This document shows positions 10,237 to 20,586 of a DNA stretch of 64,000 nucleotides, in pieces. The position numbers were made by a program, and so were the translations under genes. The stretch lies in contig JAOPWC010000073.1 in the NCBI GenBank assembly GCA_025965895.1, forward strand, positions 62,001-126,000. The letters run 5' to 3'. The notes beneath the pieces were generated by a model, which saw only the letters and a program-made list of their open reading frames with translations, did not search any database and was not told the origin of the DNA. Every line of letters starts with the position of its first letter. Positions within the stretch are counted from its first letter, which is position 1. Origin of the DNA: Mycobacterium sp. GTDB taxonomy: Bacteria > Actinomycetota > Actinomycetes > Mycobacteriales > Mycobacteriaceae.

Positions 10237-10286
10237 TCGATTGCGCCACCGGCGCGACGGGTAGACTGGCGTCCGCATCGCCCTTG

Positions 10287-10500
10287 AGCGGGAGAGTTTC
10301 GTGACCGCCAGCCACGGACGCCGAAGGAGCAACACCTCTCCGTCAACCTCTCAGGCACCCGGACCGTACGAGGACACGATGCCTCTGGAAAGCGGTGAGT
10401 TTCGCTCGCCCGCCGATGGGGAAAGGCGCGACGCCGGCGTGGGAGTCGCTCCGAATCTCTCAGGCGCCCGGTGCCCGGGTGGACGACAGAGGGAGAGGAC
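10287..10500 (+). ncRNA. Tandem glycine riboswitch
   Basis: Two consecutive glycine aptamers between the MerR gene and gcvB. The first (about 10287-10393) begins GCGGGAGAG, contains CGCCGAAGGAGCAA and CTCTCAGGCACCCGGACC, and closes near TCTGGAAAGC. The second (about 10394-10500) has the equivalent GACGCCGG and CTCTCAGGCGCCCGGTGCCC and closes with AGAGGGAGAGG. This two-aptamer layout is the classic glycine sensor that turns on glycine cleavage genes when glycine is abundant. It lies 30 bases upstream of the gcvB start, close enough to act on translation initiation or early termination; no clear U-tract terminator is visible. Confidence 0.88.
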
Positions 10501-10529
10501 GAGGTTTCCTCTGCTCAGGAGTCGTGAGA

Positions 10530-13370
10530 GTGCCGCACCGCTCAACATTCGCTGACCGCCACATCGGACCCGACGCCGACGCCATCGTGACCATGCTGTC
10601 CGTTATCGGTGTTGCCTCGCTGGACGAGCTGGCCGCCAAGGCGGTCCCGGCCAAGATCTTGGACCACCTGCAGGCCGGCGGTGTCGCACCCGGCCTTGAC
10701 GTGCTGCCGCCCGCCGCGACCGAGGAGCAGGCCCTGGCGGAACTGCGTGCGCTGGGCGACACCAACACCGTCGCGGTGTCGATGATCGGCCAGGGCTATT
10801 TCGACACGCTGACGCCGGCGGTTCTGCGCCGCAACCTGGTCGAGAACCCGGCCTGGTACACCGCCTACACGCCGTATCAGCCGGAGATCAGCCAAGGCCG
10901 CCTCGAGGCGCTGCTGAACTTCCAGACGATGGTCGCCGACCTCACCGGTCTGGATATCGCGAACGCGTCGATGCTCGACGAGGGCACCGCGGCCGCCGAG
11001 GCCATGACGTTGATGCACCGCGCCGGCCGGGGCTCATCGCACCGGGTTGCCGTCGACGTCGATCTGTACCGCCAGACCGCTGCCGTGCTGGCAACCCGCG
11101 CCGAACCGCTGGGCATCGAGATCGTCACCGCCGATCTGCGGCAATGTTTGCCCGACGGCGACTTCTTCGGCGTGATCACCCAGCTCCCCGGCGCGAGCGG
11201 CGAGGTCACCGACTGGACCGACCTGGTCGCCGCCGCACACGAGCGTGGCGCACTGGTGGCGATCGGCGCCGACCTGCTGGCGCTGACCTTGATCACTCCT
11301 CCCGGTGAAGTCGGTGCAGACGTCGCGTTCGGTAGCGCCCAGCGCTTCGGCGTCCCAATGGGATTCGGCGGCCCGCACGCCGGCTACCTGGCCGTGCACA
11401 GCAAGCACGCCCGGCAACTGCCGGGCCGGCTGGTCGGCGTGTCGGTGGACGCCGACGGGTCCCCGGCCTACCGGTTGTCGCTGCAGACGCGTGAGCAGCA
11501 CATCCGCCGCGACAAGGCGACCAGCAACATCTGCACGGCGCAGGTGTTGCTGGCGGTGCTGGCGGCGATGTACGCGAGCTATCACGGGGCCGACGGCCTG
11601 ACGGCCATCGCGCGGCGGGTGCACGGGCATGCGCGCGTGCTGGCCACCGGGCTGTTCGCGGCGGGCGTCGAGGTGGTGCACCGCGCATTCTTCGACACGG
11701 TAATGGCGCGGGTACCGGGGCAAGCCGCCGACGTTGTGGCCGCCGCGAAAGAGCGCGGCATCAACATCTGGCTGGTGGACGCCGACCACGTGTCGGTGTC
11801 CTGCGACGAGGCGACCTCCGACGAGCACGTGGCGAGGGTCCTGGAGGCGTTCGGTGCGGCACCCTTCGGTGACTTCGGTGGACCCAACATCGCGACGCGG
11901 ACATCGCAGTTCCTCACCCATCCGGCCTTCACTCGCCACCGCACCGAAACCGAGATGATGCGCTATCTGCGAACGCTGGCCGACAAGGACATCGCGTTGG
12001 ACCGCAGCATGATTCCGCTCGGCTCCTGCACGATGAAGCTCAACGCCGCCGCGGAAATGGAGCCGATCAGCTGGCCAGAATTCGCCCGTCTGCACCCGTT
12101 CGCGCCCCCCTCTGACACGCCCGGGCTGCGGCGGCTGATCGCCGACCTCGAAACCTGGCTCGCGCAGATGACCGGGTATGCCGCCGTGTCGCTGCAGCCA
12201 AATGCCGGCTCGCAGGGCGAGTACGCCGGCCTTCTCGCGATCCGCGCCTACCACGCGGGGCGCGGCGAACCGGACCGCGACGTGTGCCTGATTCCCTCCA
12301 GCGCGCACGGCACCAACGCCGCGTCGGCGGCGCTGGCGGGCATGCGCGTCGTCGTGGTGGCCTGCCGAGCGAACGGCGACGTCGACCTCGACGACCTTCG
12401 GGCCAAGGTGGCCGAGCACGCCGGCCGGCTCGCAGGACTGATGATCACCTACCCGTCCACCCACGGTGTCTACGAGCACGACGTCGCCGACATCTGCGCC
12501 GCGGTCCACGACGCCGGCGGACAGGTGTACGTCGACGGCGCCAATCTCAACGCGCTCGTGGGCCTGGCGCGCCCGGGGCGCTTCGGCGGCGATGTCAGCC
12601 ACCTGAACCTGCACAAGACGTTCTGCATCCCGCACGGCGGTGGCGGCCCGGGTGTGGGGCCCGTCGCGGTGCGAGAACACCTCGCCCCGTATCTGCCCGG
12701 ACATCCGCTGGCCGACGAGCTGAGCGATACGCCATCGGTGTCGTCGGCGCCGTACGGTTCGGCGTCGATCCTGCCGATCACATGGGCCTACATCCGCATG
12801 ATGGGCCCGGCCGGCCTGCGCTCCGCCTCGCTCACCGCGATCGCGTCGGCCAATTACATCGCCCGCCGCCTCGACGAGTCCTACCCGGTGCTGTACACCG
12901 GCGAGAACGGGATGGTGGCCCACGAGTGCATCCTGGACCTGCGCGGCATCACCAAGGCCACCGGCGTGACCGTCGACGATGTCGCAAAGCGCCTGGCGGA
13001 CTACGGTTTCCACGCGCCGACGATGAGCTTTCCGGTGGCCGGCACGCTGATGGTTGAGCCAACCGAGAGTGAAAGCCTGGCGGAAGTTGACGCGTTCTGC
13101 GACGCGATGATCGCGATCCGCGCCGAGATCGACCAGGTCGGCTCCGGGCAGTGGCCGGTCGAGGACAACCCGTTGCGCGGCGCACCGCACACCGCCGAAA
13201 GCCTGCTCGTCGAGAAATGGGAGCATCCATACACCCGTGAGCAGGCGGCCTATCCGCTGGGACGGGGCTTCAGGCCCAAGGTCTGGCCGCCGGTGCGCCG
13301 CATCGACGGCGCCTACGGCGACCGGAACCTGGTGTGCTCGTGCCCGCCGGTGGAGGCGTTCGCGGGCTAA
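10530..13370 (+). CDS. gcvB: Glycine dehydrogenase (decarboxylating), P protein
   Basis: 946 residues, full length for a single-chain P protein (M. tuberculosis GcvB is about 941). It decarboxylates glycine with pyridoxal phosphate and passes the aminomethyl group to lipoyl-GcvH. The N-terminal half is the degenerate duplicate with [16 protein letters not shown]. The C-terminal half carries the glycine-rich loop PHGGGGPG and the PLP lysine in HLNLHKTF (K696). The frame is open from 10395, but that extension is riboswitch RNA. I chose the GTG at 10530 because CAGGAG lies 8 bases upstream and homology begins there; a GTG at 10524 is too close to it. Expression is expected to be glycine-induced. 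Confidence 0.95.
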   Translation: MPHRSTFADRHIGPDADAIVTMLSVIGVASLDELAAKAVPAKILDHLQAGGVAPGLDVLPPAATEEQALAELRALGDTNTVAVSMIGQGYFDTLTPAVLRRNLVENPAWYTAYTPYQPEISQGRLEALLNFQTMVADLTGLDIANASMLDEGTAAAEAMTLMHRAGRGSSHRVAVDVDLYRQTAAVLATRAEPLGIEIVTADLRQCLPDGDFFGVITQLPGASGEVTDWTDLVAAAHERGALVAIGADLLALTLITPPGEVGADVAFGSAQRFGVPMGFGGPHAGYLAVHSKHARQLPGRLVGVSVDADGSPAYRLSLQTREQHIRRDKATSNICTAQVLLAVLAAMYASYHGADGLTAIARRVHGHARVLATGLFAAGVEVVHRAFFDTVMARVPGQAADVVAAAKERGINIWLVDADHVSVSCDEATSDEHVARVLEAFGAAPFGDFGGPNIATRTSQFLTHPAFTRHRTETEMMRYLRTLADKDIALDRSMIPLGSCTMKLNAAAEMEPISWPEFARLHPFAPPSDTPGLRRLIADLETWLAQMTGYAAVSLQPNAGSQGEYAGLLAIRAYHAGRGEPDRDVCLIPSSAHGTNAASAALAGMRVVVVACRANGDVDLDDLRAKVAEHAGRLAGLMITYPSTHGVYEHDVADICAAVHDAGGQVYVDGANLNALVGLARPGRFGGDVSHLNLHKTFCIPHGGGGPGVGPVAVREHLAPYLPGHPLADELSDTPSVSSAPYGSASILPITWAYIRMMGPAGLRSASLTAIASANYIARRLDESYPVLYTGENGMVAHECILDLRGITKATGVTVDDVAKRLADYGFHAPTMSFPVAGTLMVEPTESESLAEVDAFCDAMIAIRAEIDQVGSGQWPVEDNPLRGAPHTAESLLVEKWEHPYTREQAAYPLGRGFRPKVWPPVRRIDGAYGDRNLVCSCPPVEAFAG

Positions 13371-13501
13371 TTCGCCATCGCGAGGACATCGCGCCCTGGG
13401 GGCGGTCGCCGACGCTCCGCTGAGCTGTCAGAGGACCTGATCGGTCGCAATTTCGCGGGCGCAGGGCTTCCCGTGCCGGGCCGGTGTGGTATGCCGAAGC
13501 C

Positions 13502-14371
13502 GTGACGGCAAGCAGTGTGCGACAGTGGCGCGACGGGGGCCGTTGGTTGACGACAGCGAGCGGGAACGTGTTCGTCCGTTCCGCGCCCGGCGACGGGCCG
13601 ACCGTGTTGCTGCTGCACGGGTATCCGTCCAGCTCATTCGACTTCCGAAACGTTGTCGCGCACCTGCCGGGTCGCGCATGGCTGACCATGGACTTCCTCG
13701 GCTTCGGCCTGTCCGACAAACCGCGTCCACATCACTACAGCCTGCTCGAGCAGGCTGACCTGGTGCAAGGCGTTGTCGCGGACAGGGTCACCGGCCCGGT
13801 GGTGCTGGTCGCCCACGACATGGGCACCTCCGTGACGACCGAGCTACTGGCCCGGGACATCGACGGGCGCTTGAGGTTTGAGCTGCAGCGAGCGGTGCTG
13901 ACCAACGGCAGCGTGATCCTCGCACGGGCTAGCCTGCGCCCGATCCAGAAAGTGCTTCGCGGCCCACTCGGCCCGGTCGCGGCGCGGCTGATCAGCCGGC
14001 GGGGCTTCGAGCGCGGCTTCGCCAAGCTGTTCAGCGCCGAACACCCGCTCGCGGCCGAGGAGGCCGAGGCGCAGTGGGCGTTGTTCTCCCACAACGACGG
14101 CCACCGCATCGCCCACCTGTTGATCAGCTACCTCGAGGAGCGCGAGCGGTATGCGGCGCGCTGGCACGGCGCGGTGCGTGATTGGCCGAAGCGGTTGGGG
14201 TTCGTATGGGGACTCGAGGACCCGGTCGCGACCACCAACGTGCTCAACGGATTGCGCGAACTGCGACCATCAGCACCAGTCACCGAACTGCCCGGCCTGG
14301 GACACTACCCACAGGTGGAAGACCCCCGGGTATTCACCGAGGCGGTGATGCGGCTACTCAACAACGATTGA
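13502..14371 (+). CDS. Alpha/beta hydrolase, haloalkane dehalogenase/epoxide hydrolase-like
   Basis: 289 residues. It has the alpha/beta-hydrolase oxyanion motif HGYPSSSFDF and a nucleophile elbow VAHDMGTSV, in which aspartate replaces the usual serine, as in haloalkane dehalogenases and epoxide hydrolases. The catalytic histidine is likely in GLGHYPQVEDP near the C-terminus, with an acid in GLEDPV. A helical cap lies in the middle. It corresponds by position to M. tuberculosis Rv1834 (LipZ). The substrate is not predictable. The start is uncertain: GTG at 13502 is used, and 13484 (also GTG) is possible; neither has a good ribosome-binding site. Confidence 0.75.
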   Translation: MTASSVRQWRDGGRWLTTASGNVFVRSAPGDGPTVLLLHGYPSSSFDFRNVVAHLPGRAWLTMDFLGFGLSDKPRPHHYSLLEQADLVQGVVADRVTGPVVLVAHDMGTSVTTELLARDIDGRLRFELQRAVLTNGSVILARASLRPIQKVLRGPLGPVAARLISRRGFERGFAKLFSAEHPLAAEEAEAQWALFSHNDGHRIAHLLISYLEERERYAARWHGAVRDWPKRLGFVWGLEDPVATTNVLNGLRELRPSAPVTELPGLGHYPQVEDPRVFTEAVMRLLNND

Positions 14372-14377
14372 GCGGCC

Positions 14378-16360
14378 TCAGCCCAGGAACGTGTTGATCG
14401 CGCTGGTCAGGTCCGGGGAGTCGGAGGTCGCCAAGTTCTGGTAGCTGCCGCCGGACAGCTGAGCCACCGACTCCCAGGCGGAACGGTCGGGGTCGGCACC
14501 GAAGTCGATGACGTTGATCGCCACCGGCTTTGCGGGATCGACGGCACCCTTCACATAGCCCTGTAGCGCCGAACCGTCCAGCGACTTGTCGGTATGCGCA
14601 CCGGTGGTGATCACCAGAACGGAGTTCTTCAACCCGGGCGAGTATTTGGCCAGCGCGGTGTCGTAGATCATCCGCAGCGTGGTGAACGACACGGCCCCAC
14701 CTCCCGACGAATACTGTCTGTCCAGTACCGCGTTCAGCGCGGCGGACCGCGGCTGCCCGTTGACCGTGTCCGACAGCGGACCGGTGGGCACCTCGCTCCG
14801 GCCTTCGTGGCCGTCGAACGTCCACAAACCGATCGCCGAGTTGGTCGGCATCGCCCCAAGGCGGTTCTTTAGCGCCGCGACCACATTGCCCAGCCGCGTA
14901 TTGTTGCCCTCGTTTTCCGGCATCGACTGGTCGAGCATGATCGTCGCGGCGTCGGCCCCGGCCGGCGCGGTCAGCGAGTCCGCCAGCGTGGCGCGGGTCG
15001 AATCGTCTCCGATCGACAGCGGGTTCGACACTGGCGCAAAGCTGGTCACGTCGCTCTTCGGCGGTGTGCCGCCCTGCGTCCGGAATCCGGCCTTCGCGAG
15101 GTCGGCGAGTTGTTCCGGCTTGCGCAGGAACCTCGCGAACTCGCTGGCGGCGGTGACCTGTTCCTCGGCGAGCCAGGTTCCGCTCAGCAACGCCGTCGGA
15201 TAGTCGGCGAGCGCTGTCGGCCCCGGCGGCAACCAGGAGCCCAGCACATTCTTCGCGTCCGGCACCTTGGTCGACCGCTGATACAGCTGTTGCTCGGTGG
15301 TAACGACCGAGTGCACCGGGCCGGCCGCGGGGTCACCGCCGGCAACTAGCGCGGAAATCGCGGTGGACTCGCTGTTGTCGGGCATCTTGGGTTGGGCGCC
15401 GGTCATCGCGCTGACCGCTGCGGCACCTGCGGTGGCCGGGGCGCCGGGCGGGGCCGACGCGGCCGCGACCGCTTCGGCGGCCAGGTATGACGCGTCGCTG
15501 GCACCCGCGATCGGCAGCGCCAACCGCAGCGATCCCCAGCCCGGCATGTTCAGCGAGTCCAGCGACCGCGGGTTGGTCTGCAGACCGGGCAGAGTGCCCC
15601 AATTCTGGTTCGCCAGGGCAGCTTTCAGCTGCGGACGGACCGCCAGCAGCACCGGCGAGGTGACCAGTGAACGGGCGTCGCTGATCGTTTTGGACCCTCC
15701 GGCGGCCTGCAAGCGCGCGGTGGACACGGAGCTGGCCGGAATCCACAGTGCCGGGCGATCACCGAGGCCGGCCGGCCAGTTGCCCACGAAACCGTTGATC
15801 ACGTCGTCGGAGTTCGCCGGTTTGACCCCGACTTTCACGCACCGATCGCCGATCGGGCCGGCGGTCTTGTTGTACCGGTTCGCGAACTGGAGTATCTGGT
15901 CGGCGATGGAGGGATCGGCGATCACCGCCACTGCCTGGTCACCGCCGACGCAACGGCTCGCCGCCGCGTCCGACCGGTTCGACAAGGCATCGCCGAAGAA
16001 GCGCCACACGATGACGCCGGCGACGACGACCACGACGACGACCAGCGCCACGATGACACCGATGCTGACCCCGCGACGGCCGCGCTCGCTGCGGTGCCCG
16101 CCCCGCCAATCACCGTCGCCGCGGTGGCCGCCTCGCCACCCGCCGCTCGACGCTGGTGGGGGTGCCGGACGCGGGCCCTCCGCTTCGGGCCAGTAGTCCT
16201 CCGAGTAATCGTCGGAATACCCGTCCGCATACTCGTCGCCGTCGGATTCGTCCGCAGGCTTGTAGAAGCCGGCCGCTGGCTCGTACCGGGGAGGCTGGAC
16301 GGGGACACCGGACGGTTCGTCGGGGGTGTCGCCAGGGCCTGGGATGCTGTGCCTACCCAT
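14378..16360 (-). CDS. Membrane-anchored solute-binding-like and VWA-domain protein (Rv1836c-like)
   Basis: 660 residues. A proline- and acid-rich cytoplasmic region (1-95, with GGWRGGHRGDGDWRGGH repeats) precedes one transmembrane helix (about 98-118, a long valine run). Outside the membrane comes an extracellular solute-binding-like domain (about 135-420) and then a von Willebrand A domain (about 465-660). The VWA metal site is degenerate: IMLDQSMPEN stands where DxSxS is expected, so metal-dependent adhesion may be weakened. The partner is unknown. It is convergent with the hydrolase gene (6 bases between stops) and lies 47 bases downstream of glcB on the same strand. Confidence 0.8.
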   Translation of the reverse strand: MGRHSIPGPGDTPDEPSGVPVQPPRYEPAAGFYKPADESDGDEYADGYSDDYSEDYWPEAEGPRPAPPPASSGGWRGGHRGDGDWRGGHRSERGRRGVSIGVIVALVVVVVVVAGVIVWRFFGDALSNRSDAAASRCVGGDQAVAVIADPSIADQILQFANRYNKTAGPIGDRCVKVGVKPANSDDVINGFVGNWPAGLGDRPALWIPASSVSTARLQAAGGSKTISDARSLVTSPVLLAVRPQLKAALANQNWGTLPGLQTNPRSLDSLNMPGWGSLRLALPIAGASDASYLAAEAVAAASAPPGAPATAGAAAVSAMTGAQPKMPDNSESTAISALVAGGDPAAGPVHSVVTTEQQLYQRSTKVPDAKNVLGSWLPPGPTALADYPTALLSGTWLAEEQVTAASEFARFLRKPEQLADLAKAGFRTQGGTPPKSDVTSFAPVSNPLSIGDDSTRATLADSLTAPAGADAATIMLDQSMPENEGNNTRLGNVVAALKNRLGAMPTNSAIGLWTFDGHEGRSEVPTGPLSDTVNGQPRSAALNAVLDRQYSSGGGAVSFTTLRMIYDTALAKYSPGLKNSVLVITTGAHTDKSLDGSALQGYVKGAVDPAKPVAINVIDFGADPDRSAWESVAQLSGGSYQNLATSDSPDLTSAINTFLG

Positions 16361-16407
16361 GCCCTGCGTGCCCTCTCCGTGAACCGATCCTGGCTTCGGG
16401 CCGAATT

Positions 16408-18600
16408 CTAGTCACTCGAACCGAAGCGGGCTTTGGCCTCGCGGCGGCGCCGATGCAGGATCGGCTCGGTGTAGCCGTTGGGCTGCTCGGTCCCATTGAG
16501 AATCAGGTCCTGCGCCGCGAGGAACGCGATGCTGTCGTCGAAGTTGGGTGCCAGCGGCCGGTAGGCCTGATCGCCCGCGTTCTGCTCGTCGACGACAGCC
16601 GCCATCCGTTCCAGGCTGGCCCGCACATCCTCGGCGGTGATCACGCCGTGGCGCAGCCAGTTGGCCAACAGCTGACTTGAGATGCGCAGCGTGGCGCGGT
16701 CTTCCATCAATGCGACGTTGTGGATGTCGGGCACCTTGGACGAGCCGATGCCCTGGTCGATCCACCGGACGACGTAGCCGAGGATGGACTGGCAGTTGTT
16801 GTCGACCTCTTCCCGGATCTCGTCGGGTTCCCAGGCCAACTCACCGGCGAGCGGGATGGTCAGCAGCTGGTCGAGAGTGGTGCGGCGCTTACCCGCCAGC
16901 TCTTTCTGCACGGCGCCCACGTCCACCTGGTGGTAGTGCATCGCATGCAGGGTCGCGGCGGTCGGTGACGGCACCCATGCGGTCGAGGCGCCCGCCTTCG
17001 GCTGGCCGACCTTCTGCTCCACCATGTCGCCCATCAGCTCGGTCATGGTCCACATGCCCTTCCCGATCTGCGCGTGGCCGGGCAGCCCCACTTCCAGCCC
17101 GATGTCGACGTTGTTGTCCTCGTAGGCCTGGATCCAGGGCTGGTTCTTCATCGCACCCTTGCGGACCATGGGGCCGGCCTCCATCGACGTGTGAATCTCG
17201 TCGCCGGTGCGGTCCAGGAACCCGGTGTTGATGAACGCGACTCGGTCGGCCGCGGCCCTGATGCAGGCCTTGAGGTTGGCGCTGGTGCGCCGCTCCTCGT
17301 CCATGATGCCGACCTTGATCGTGGTGGGCGGCAGGCCGAGAACGTCCTCTACCCTGCTGAACAGTTCGACGGTGAACGCGACCTCGTCGGGTCCGTGCAT
17401 CTTGGGTTTGACGATGTAGGTGGAGCCGGCACGGCTGTTGACCATCGGCCCGTTGGCGTCGCCGGACCGCAGCCCGTGCATCCCGATGAGGCTCGTGAAC
17501 AAGGCATCCATGATGCCCTCGTACACCTCGTTGCCCTCGGCGTCGACGATCGCGTCGTTGGTCATCAGATGGCCGACGTTGCGCACGAACATCAGGCTGC
17601 GCCCGGGCAACGTGTACTCGCCGCCGTCCGGAGCGGTGTAGCTGCGATCTTGCTCCAGCACCCGGGTGAACGTCTTGCCGTCCTTGCTGACGTCTGCTGA
17701 CAGGTCGCCCCTGTTCAGGCCGAGCCAGTTGCGGTAGCCGCGCACCTTGTCGTCGGCGTCGACCGCCGCCACCGCGTCTTCGAAGTCCATGATCGTCGTC
17801 ACCGCGGACTCCAGAACGACGTCGTTGACGCCGGCCTTGTCGGTTTTGCCGATCGGGGACCCGGGGTCGATCTGTATGTCGATGTGCAGGCCATGGTTGA
17901 CCAGAAGCACCGACGCGGGTGCGTCGGGGTCGCCGGTATAGCCGACGAACTGGTCCGGCCTGGCCAGGGTGGTTTCCAGGCCGTCGGCAACCGTCACGAT
18001 CAGCCTGCCGTCGTCGATCGCGAAGCTGGTGGCGTCGGTGTAGGTGCCGTTGGCCAACGGCACCGAATCATCCAGGAACTTGCGGGCATACGCGATGACC
18101 TTCTCGCCGCGGACCTTGTTGTAGCTGTCGCCCTTCTCGGCGCCGTCGGTCTCTGGGATTACATCGGTTCCGTACAGCGCGTCGTACAGCGAGCCCCAAC
18201 GGGCGTTGGCGGCGTTCAGCGCGAAGCGGGCGTTGAGGATCGGCACCACGAGCTGAGGGCCTGCCGTGGAGGTGATCTCGGCGTCGACGTTGGCGGTCGT
18301 CACGCCGAAGTCTTCCGGCTCGGGCAGCAGGTAGCCGATGTCGGCGAGGAACCGCTTGTACGCCTCGATGTCGATCGGCTCGATTACCCGCTGGCGGTGC
18401 CACTTGTCGATCTGTGCCTGCAGTTCGTCGCGACGGGCAAGCAACTCCTGGTTGCGGGGCCCGAGGTCGGTGACCAGCTTGTCGACGCCCGACCAGAACC
18501 TGTCAGGGTCGATATCGGTGCCCGGCAGTGCCTCGTTGGTGATGAAGTCGTACAACACCTGGGCGACCCGCAAGTTGCCGGTGGCCACGCGATCCGTCAT
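16408..18600 (-). CDS. glcB: Malate synthase G
   Basis: 730 residues, the large monomeric malate synthase G form. It condenses glyoxylate with acetyl-CoA to malate in the glyoxylate shunt, needed for growth on fatty acids and acetate. Conserved stretches include [27 protein letters not shown], the substrate region [17 protein letters not shown] and the C-terminal [20 protein letters not shown]. The open frame extends upstream to 18942, but the ATG at 18600 with GGGAGG just before it is the family start ([14 protein letters not shown]). It follows the glycosylase-like gene by 29 bases. Confidence 0.96.
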   Translation of the reverse strand: MTDRVATGNLRVAQVLYDFITNEALPGTDIDPDRFWSGVDKLVTDLGPRNQELLARRDELQAQIDKWHRQRVIEPIDIEAYKRFLADIGYLLPEPEDFGVTTANVDAEITSTAGPQLVVPILNARFALNAANARWGSLYDALYGTDVIPETDGAEKGDSYNKVRGEKVIAYARKFLDDSVPLANGTYTDATSFAIDDGRLIVTVADGLETTLARPDQFVGYTGDPDAPASVLLVNHGLHIDIQIDPGSPIGKTDKAGVNDVVLESAVTTIMDFEDAVAAVDADDKVRGYRNWLGLNRGDLSADVSKDGKTFTRVLEQDRSYTAPDGGEYTLPGRSLMFVRNVGHLMTNDAIVDAEGNEVYEGIMDALFTSLIGMHGLRSGDANGPMVNSRAGSTYIVKPKMHGPDEVAFTVELFSRVEDVLGLPPTTIKVGIMDEERRTSANLKACIRAAADRVAFINTGFLDRTGDEIHTSMEAGPMVRKGAMKNQPWIQAYEDNNVDIGLEVGLPGHAQIGKGMWTMTELMGDMVEQKVGQPKAGASTAWVPSPTAATLHAMHYHQVDVGAVQKELAGKRRTTLDQLLTIPLAGELAWEPDEIREEVDNNCQSILGYVVRWIDQGIGSSKVPDIHNVALMEDRATLRISSQLLANWLRHGVITAEDVRASLERMAAVVDEQNAGDQAYRPLAPNFDDSIAFLAAQDLILNGTEQPNGYTEPILHRRRREAKARFGSSD

Positions 18601-18629
18601 GGTTCCTCCCTCGATGCCGTCGACCCAGC

Positions 18630-19514
18630 TTACCCGTCGGTAACGTGCGTCTCGTCGGACGCGGCGGCCGTGAGCTGGGCACACGCGTCCGCCAGGGCCT
18701 CCCGCAACGGCGCCGCAGCCAGCGCGATGTCGTGCTGGCGGCGTACGTATTCTGCCCTGCCCTCCGGTTCCTCGATGCGGATGGGGGCGAAGCCGTAGCC
18801 GGACAGGTCGTAGGGACTGGCGCGCATATCGAGCTCGCGGGCGGCGGCGGCCAGCTCGAGGCAGTCCACCAGAAGCTGCGAATCCACCAGCGGGCCCAGC
18901 TTGTAGCACCACTTGTACATATCCATCGTCGCGTGCACGCACCCGGGTTGTTCCGTGGCGACCTGTGCCTCGCGGGTCAGCTCGGCCGAGTTGCGGGGAC
19001 GCGCGGCCGGGGTGAAGAACCGGAACGCGTCAAAATGGCTGCACCGCAAAGTGTTTGCCTCCACGACGGCGTCGGTGGCGCGCGCGCCGAGCCTCAGCGG
19101 CACGCGGTGATGCCGGACCGACGGCGCACGGTAGACCATCGCCCACTCGTGCAATCCGAAGCAGTTGAGGCGCGGCGGTCGCGCCGCGGTGGCCCGCAGC
19201 AGCCGGCCGATGAACGCGACCGTGTCGGCGCGGCCGCGCAGGTGAGCTTTGGTGACGGTGACGCCGTCCGGGTGAGCGCCATAGCCGGACCAGCGCAGAT
19301 AGCGGCCGGCCTGACGGCCCGAGAGCACCACGCCGTAACCCGGGTGCCAACGGCGTAGCTGCCGTGGCTTGAGGCTGTAATAGCTGAACAGGAAATCCCA
19401 CACCGGGTGGGCCTCGCCATCGCGCGTGCCGTGTCGCGCAAGGAACCGCTCGACGCGACGGCGATGGGCCCGTTCCCGCTCTGTCCAGGCGGCCTCTTGG
19501 AGCACCTCAGCCAT
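18630..19514 (-). CDS. Putative '3-methyladenine DNA glycosylase' family protein (function unproven)
   Basis: 294 residues. It belongs to an actinobacterial family commonly labelled 3-methyladenine DNA glycosylase, recognised here by [33 protein letters not shown] and [14 protein letters not shown] see no helix-hairpin-helix with the GPD motif that proves a base-excision glycosylase, so the label is inherited and may be wrong; the HxH and cysteine motifs could bind metal. An in-frame ATG at 19571 would overlap the upstream CBS gene by 38 bases; the ATG at 19514 fits homologs better. It sits in a run with two CBS membrane proteins upstream and glcB downstream. Confidence 0.6.
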   Translation of the reverse strand: MAEVLQEAAWTERERAHRRRVERFLARHGTRDGEAHPVWDFLFSYYSLKPRQLRRWHPGYGVVLSGRQAGRYLRWSGYGAHPDGVTVTKAHLRGRADTVAFIGRLLRATAARPPRLNCFGLHEWAMVYRAPSVRHHRVPLRLGARATDAVVEANTLRCSHFDAFRFFTPAARPRNSAELTREAQVATEQPGCVHATMDMYKWCYKLGPLVDSQLLVDCLELAAAARELDMRASPYDLSGYGFAPIRIEEPEGRAEYVRRQHDIALAAAPLREALADACAQLTAAASDETHVTDG

Positions 19515-19533
19515 TCGCGCGCCGTCGCGCACG

Positions 19534-20586
19534 TCAGGCACGGTGTGTCCCATCGCGAACGGTGCCGACAAGGTCCTCGACGAGATCTTCCAGGGCGACC
19601 ATCGCCACGACGCTGCCGTCGGACGCGCTGGCCAGGGCGAGGTGGCTGTTGGTGCGCCGCATCCGCGACAACGCGTCCGGCAACGGCATGGTCTGGGGCA
19701 GTCGCGGCAGCGGGCGAACCATCGAATTTTCGATCACGGCGCCGGGATCGCCCACCAGCGGGAGAACGTCCTTGATGTGGACGTATCCGGTGAACCGGCC
19801 GGCGGAGTCGACAACAGGGAACCGGGAGTAGCCGGTCTCGGCGAGCGCCTGTTGGATCGCTTCGACAGTCGGTCCCGACCCCTCCCTCGCGGCAGGTACC
19901 GCGTGGATGTCATCGAGCGGCACCGCGACATCGCGTATCACCCGATTGCGTATCTGCAGCGCCCGGGACAGCCGGGTGTGCTCCTCGAGGTCGAGCAGCC
20001 CTTCGGAAACGGACTCGGCGATCATCTCGGACAATTCGACCGACGAAACCGCGTTCTCCAGTTCGGTCTTGACCTCGATGCCGAACGCCCGAAGCACCAT
20101 GTGTGCGCACCAGTCGTAGAACGCGATGATCGGACGGGTCGCACGCACCCAGAGCAGATACGGCGGCACCAGCAGCATCGCCGCGGATTCGGGGCCGGCG
20201 ATGGCGATGTTCTTCGGCACCATCTCCCCGAGCAGGACGTGCAGCACCACGACGATCGTGATCGCGACCACGAACGACACCGTGTGCAGCACCGCGTCCG
20301 GCACGCCGAACAGGTCGAATGGCTTCTGCAGCAGGTGCGCTACCGCCGGCTCCCCGACGCGGCCCAGCAGGATCGAACACACCGTGATGCCCAGCTGTGC
20401 GCCGGCGAGCATGAGCGACAGGTTCTCCCCGGCCCGGATCACCGTGACTGCGCTGCGTTTGCCTTGTTCGGCGAGGGCCTCGAGCCGGTCGCGGCGTGCG
20501 GAGATCAGAGCGAACTCCGCGCCGACGAAAAACGCGTTGGTCCCCAGAAGCAGGACGGTGAGAAGCACGCCGAGCACGTCACCCAT
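19534..20586 (-). CDS. CNNM-type transmembrane protein with CBS domains (Rv1841c-like)
   Basis: 350 residues. An N-terminal DUF21/CNNM transmembrane domain (about 1-190; first helix [20 protein letters not shown], with the conserved GAQLGIT and [10 protein letters not shown] motifs) is followed by a CBS pair (about 205-335; [19 protein letters not shown]). It lacks the C-terminal CorC/HlyC domain of the longer paralog upstream. CNNM/CorC proteins are linked to magnesium and cobalt efflux or transport control through nucleotide binding at the CBS pair. The ATG overlaps the end of the paralog by 8 bases, so the two are likely made together and may form a heterodimer. Confidence 0.88.
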   Translation of the reverse strand: MGDVLGVLLTVLLLGTNAFFVGAEFALISARRDRLEALAEQGKRSAVTVIRAGENLSLMLAGAQLGITVCSILLGRVGEPAVAHLLQKPFDLFGVPDAVLHTVSFVVAITIVVVLHVLLGEMVPKNIAIAGPESAAMLLVPPYLLWVRATRPIIAFYDWCAHMVLRAFGIEVKTELENAVSSVELSEMIAESVSEGLLDLEEHTRLSRALQIRNRVIRDVAVPLDDIHAVPAAREGSGPTVEAIQQALAETGYSRFPVVDSAGRFTGYVHIKDVLPLVGDPGAVIENSMVRPLPRLPQTMPLPDALSRMRRTNSHLALASASDGSVVAMVALEDLVEDLVGTVRDGTHRA

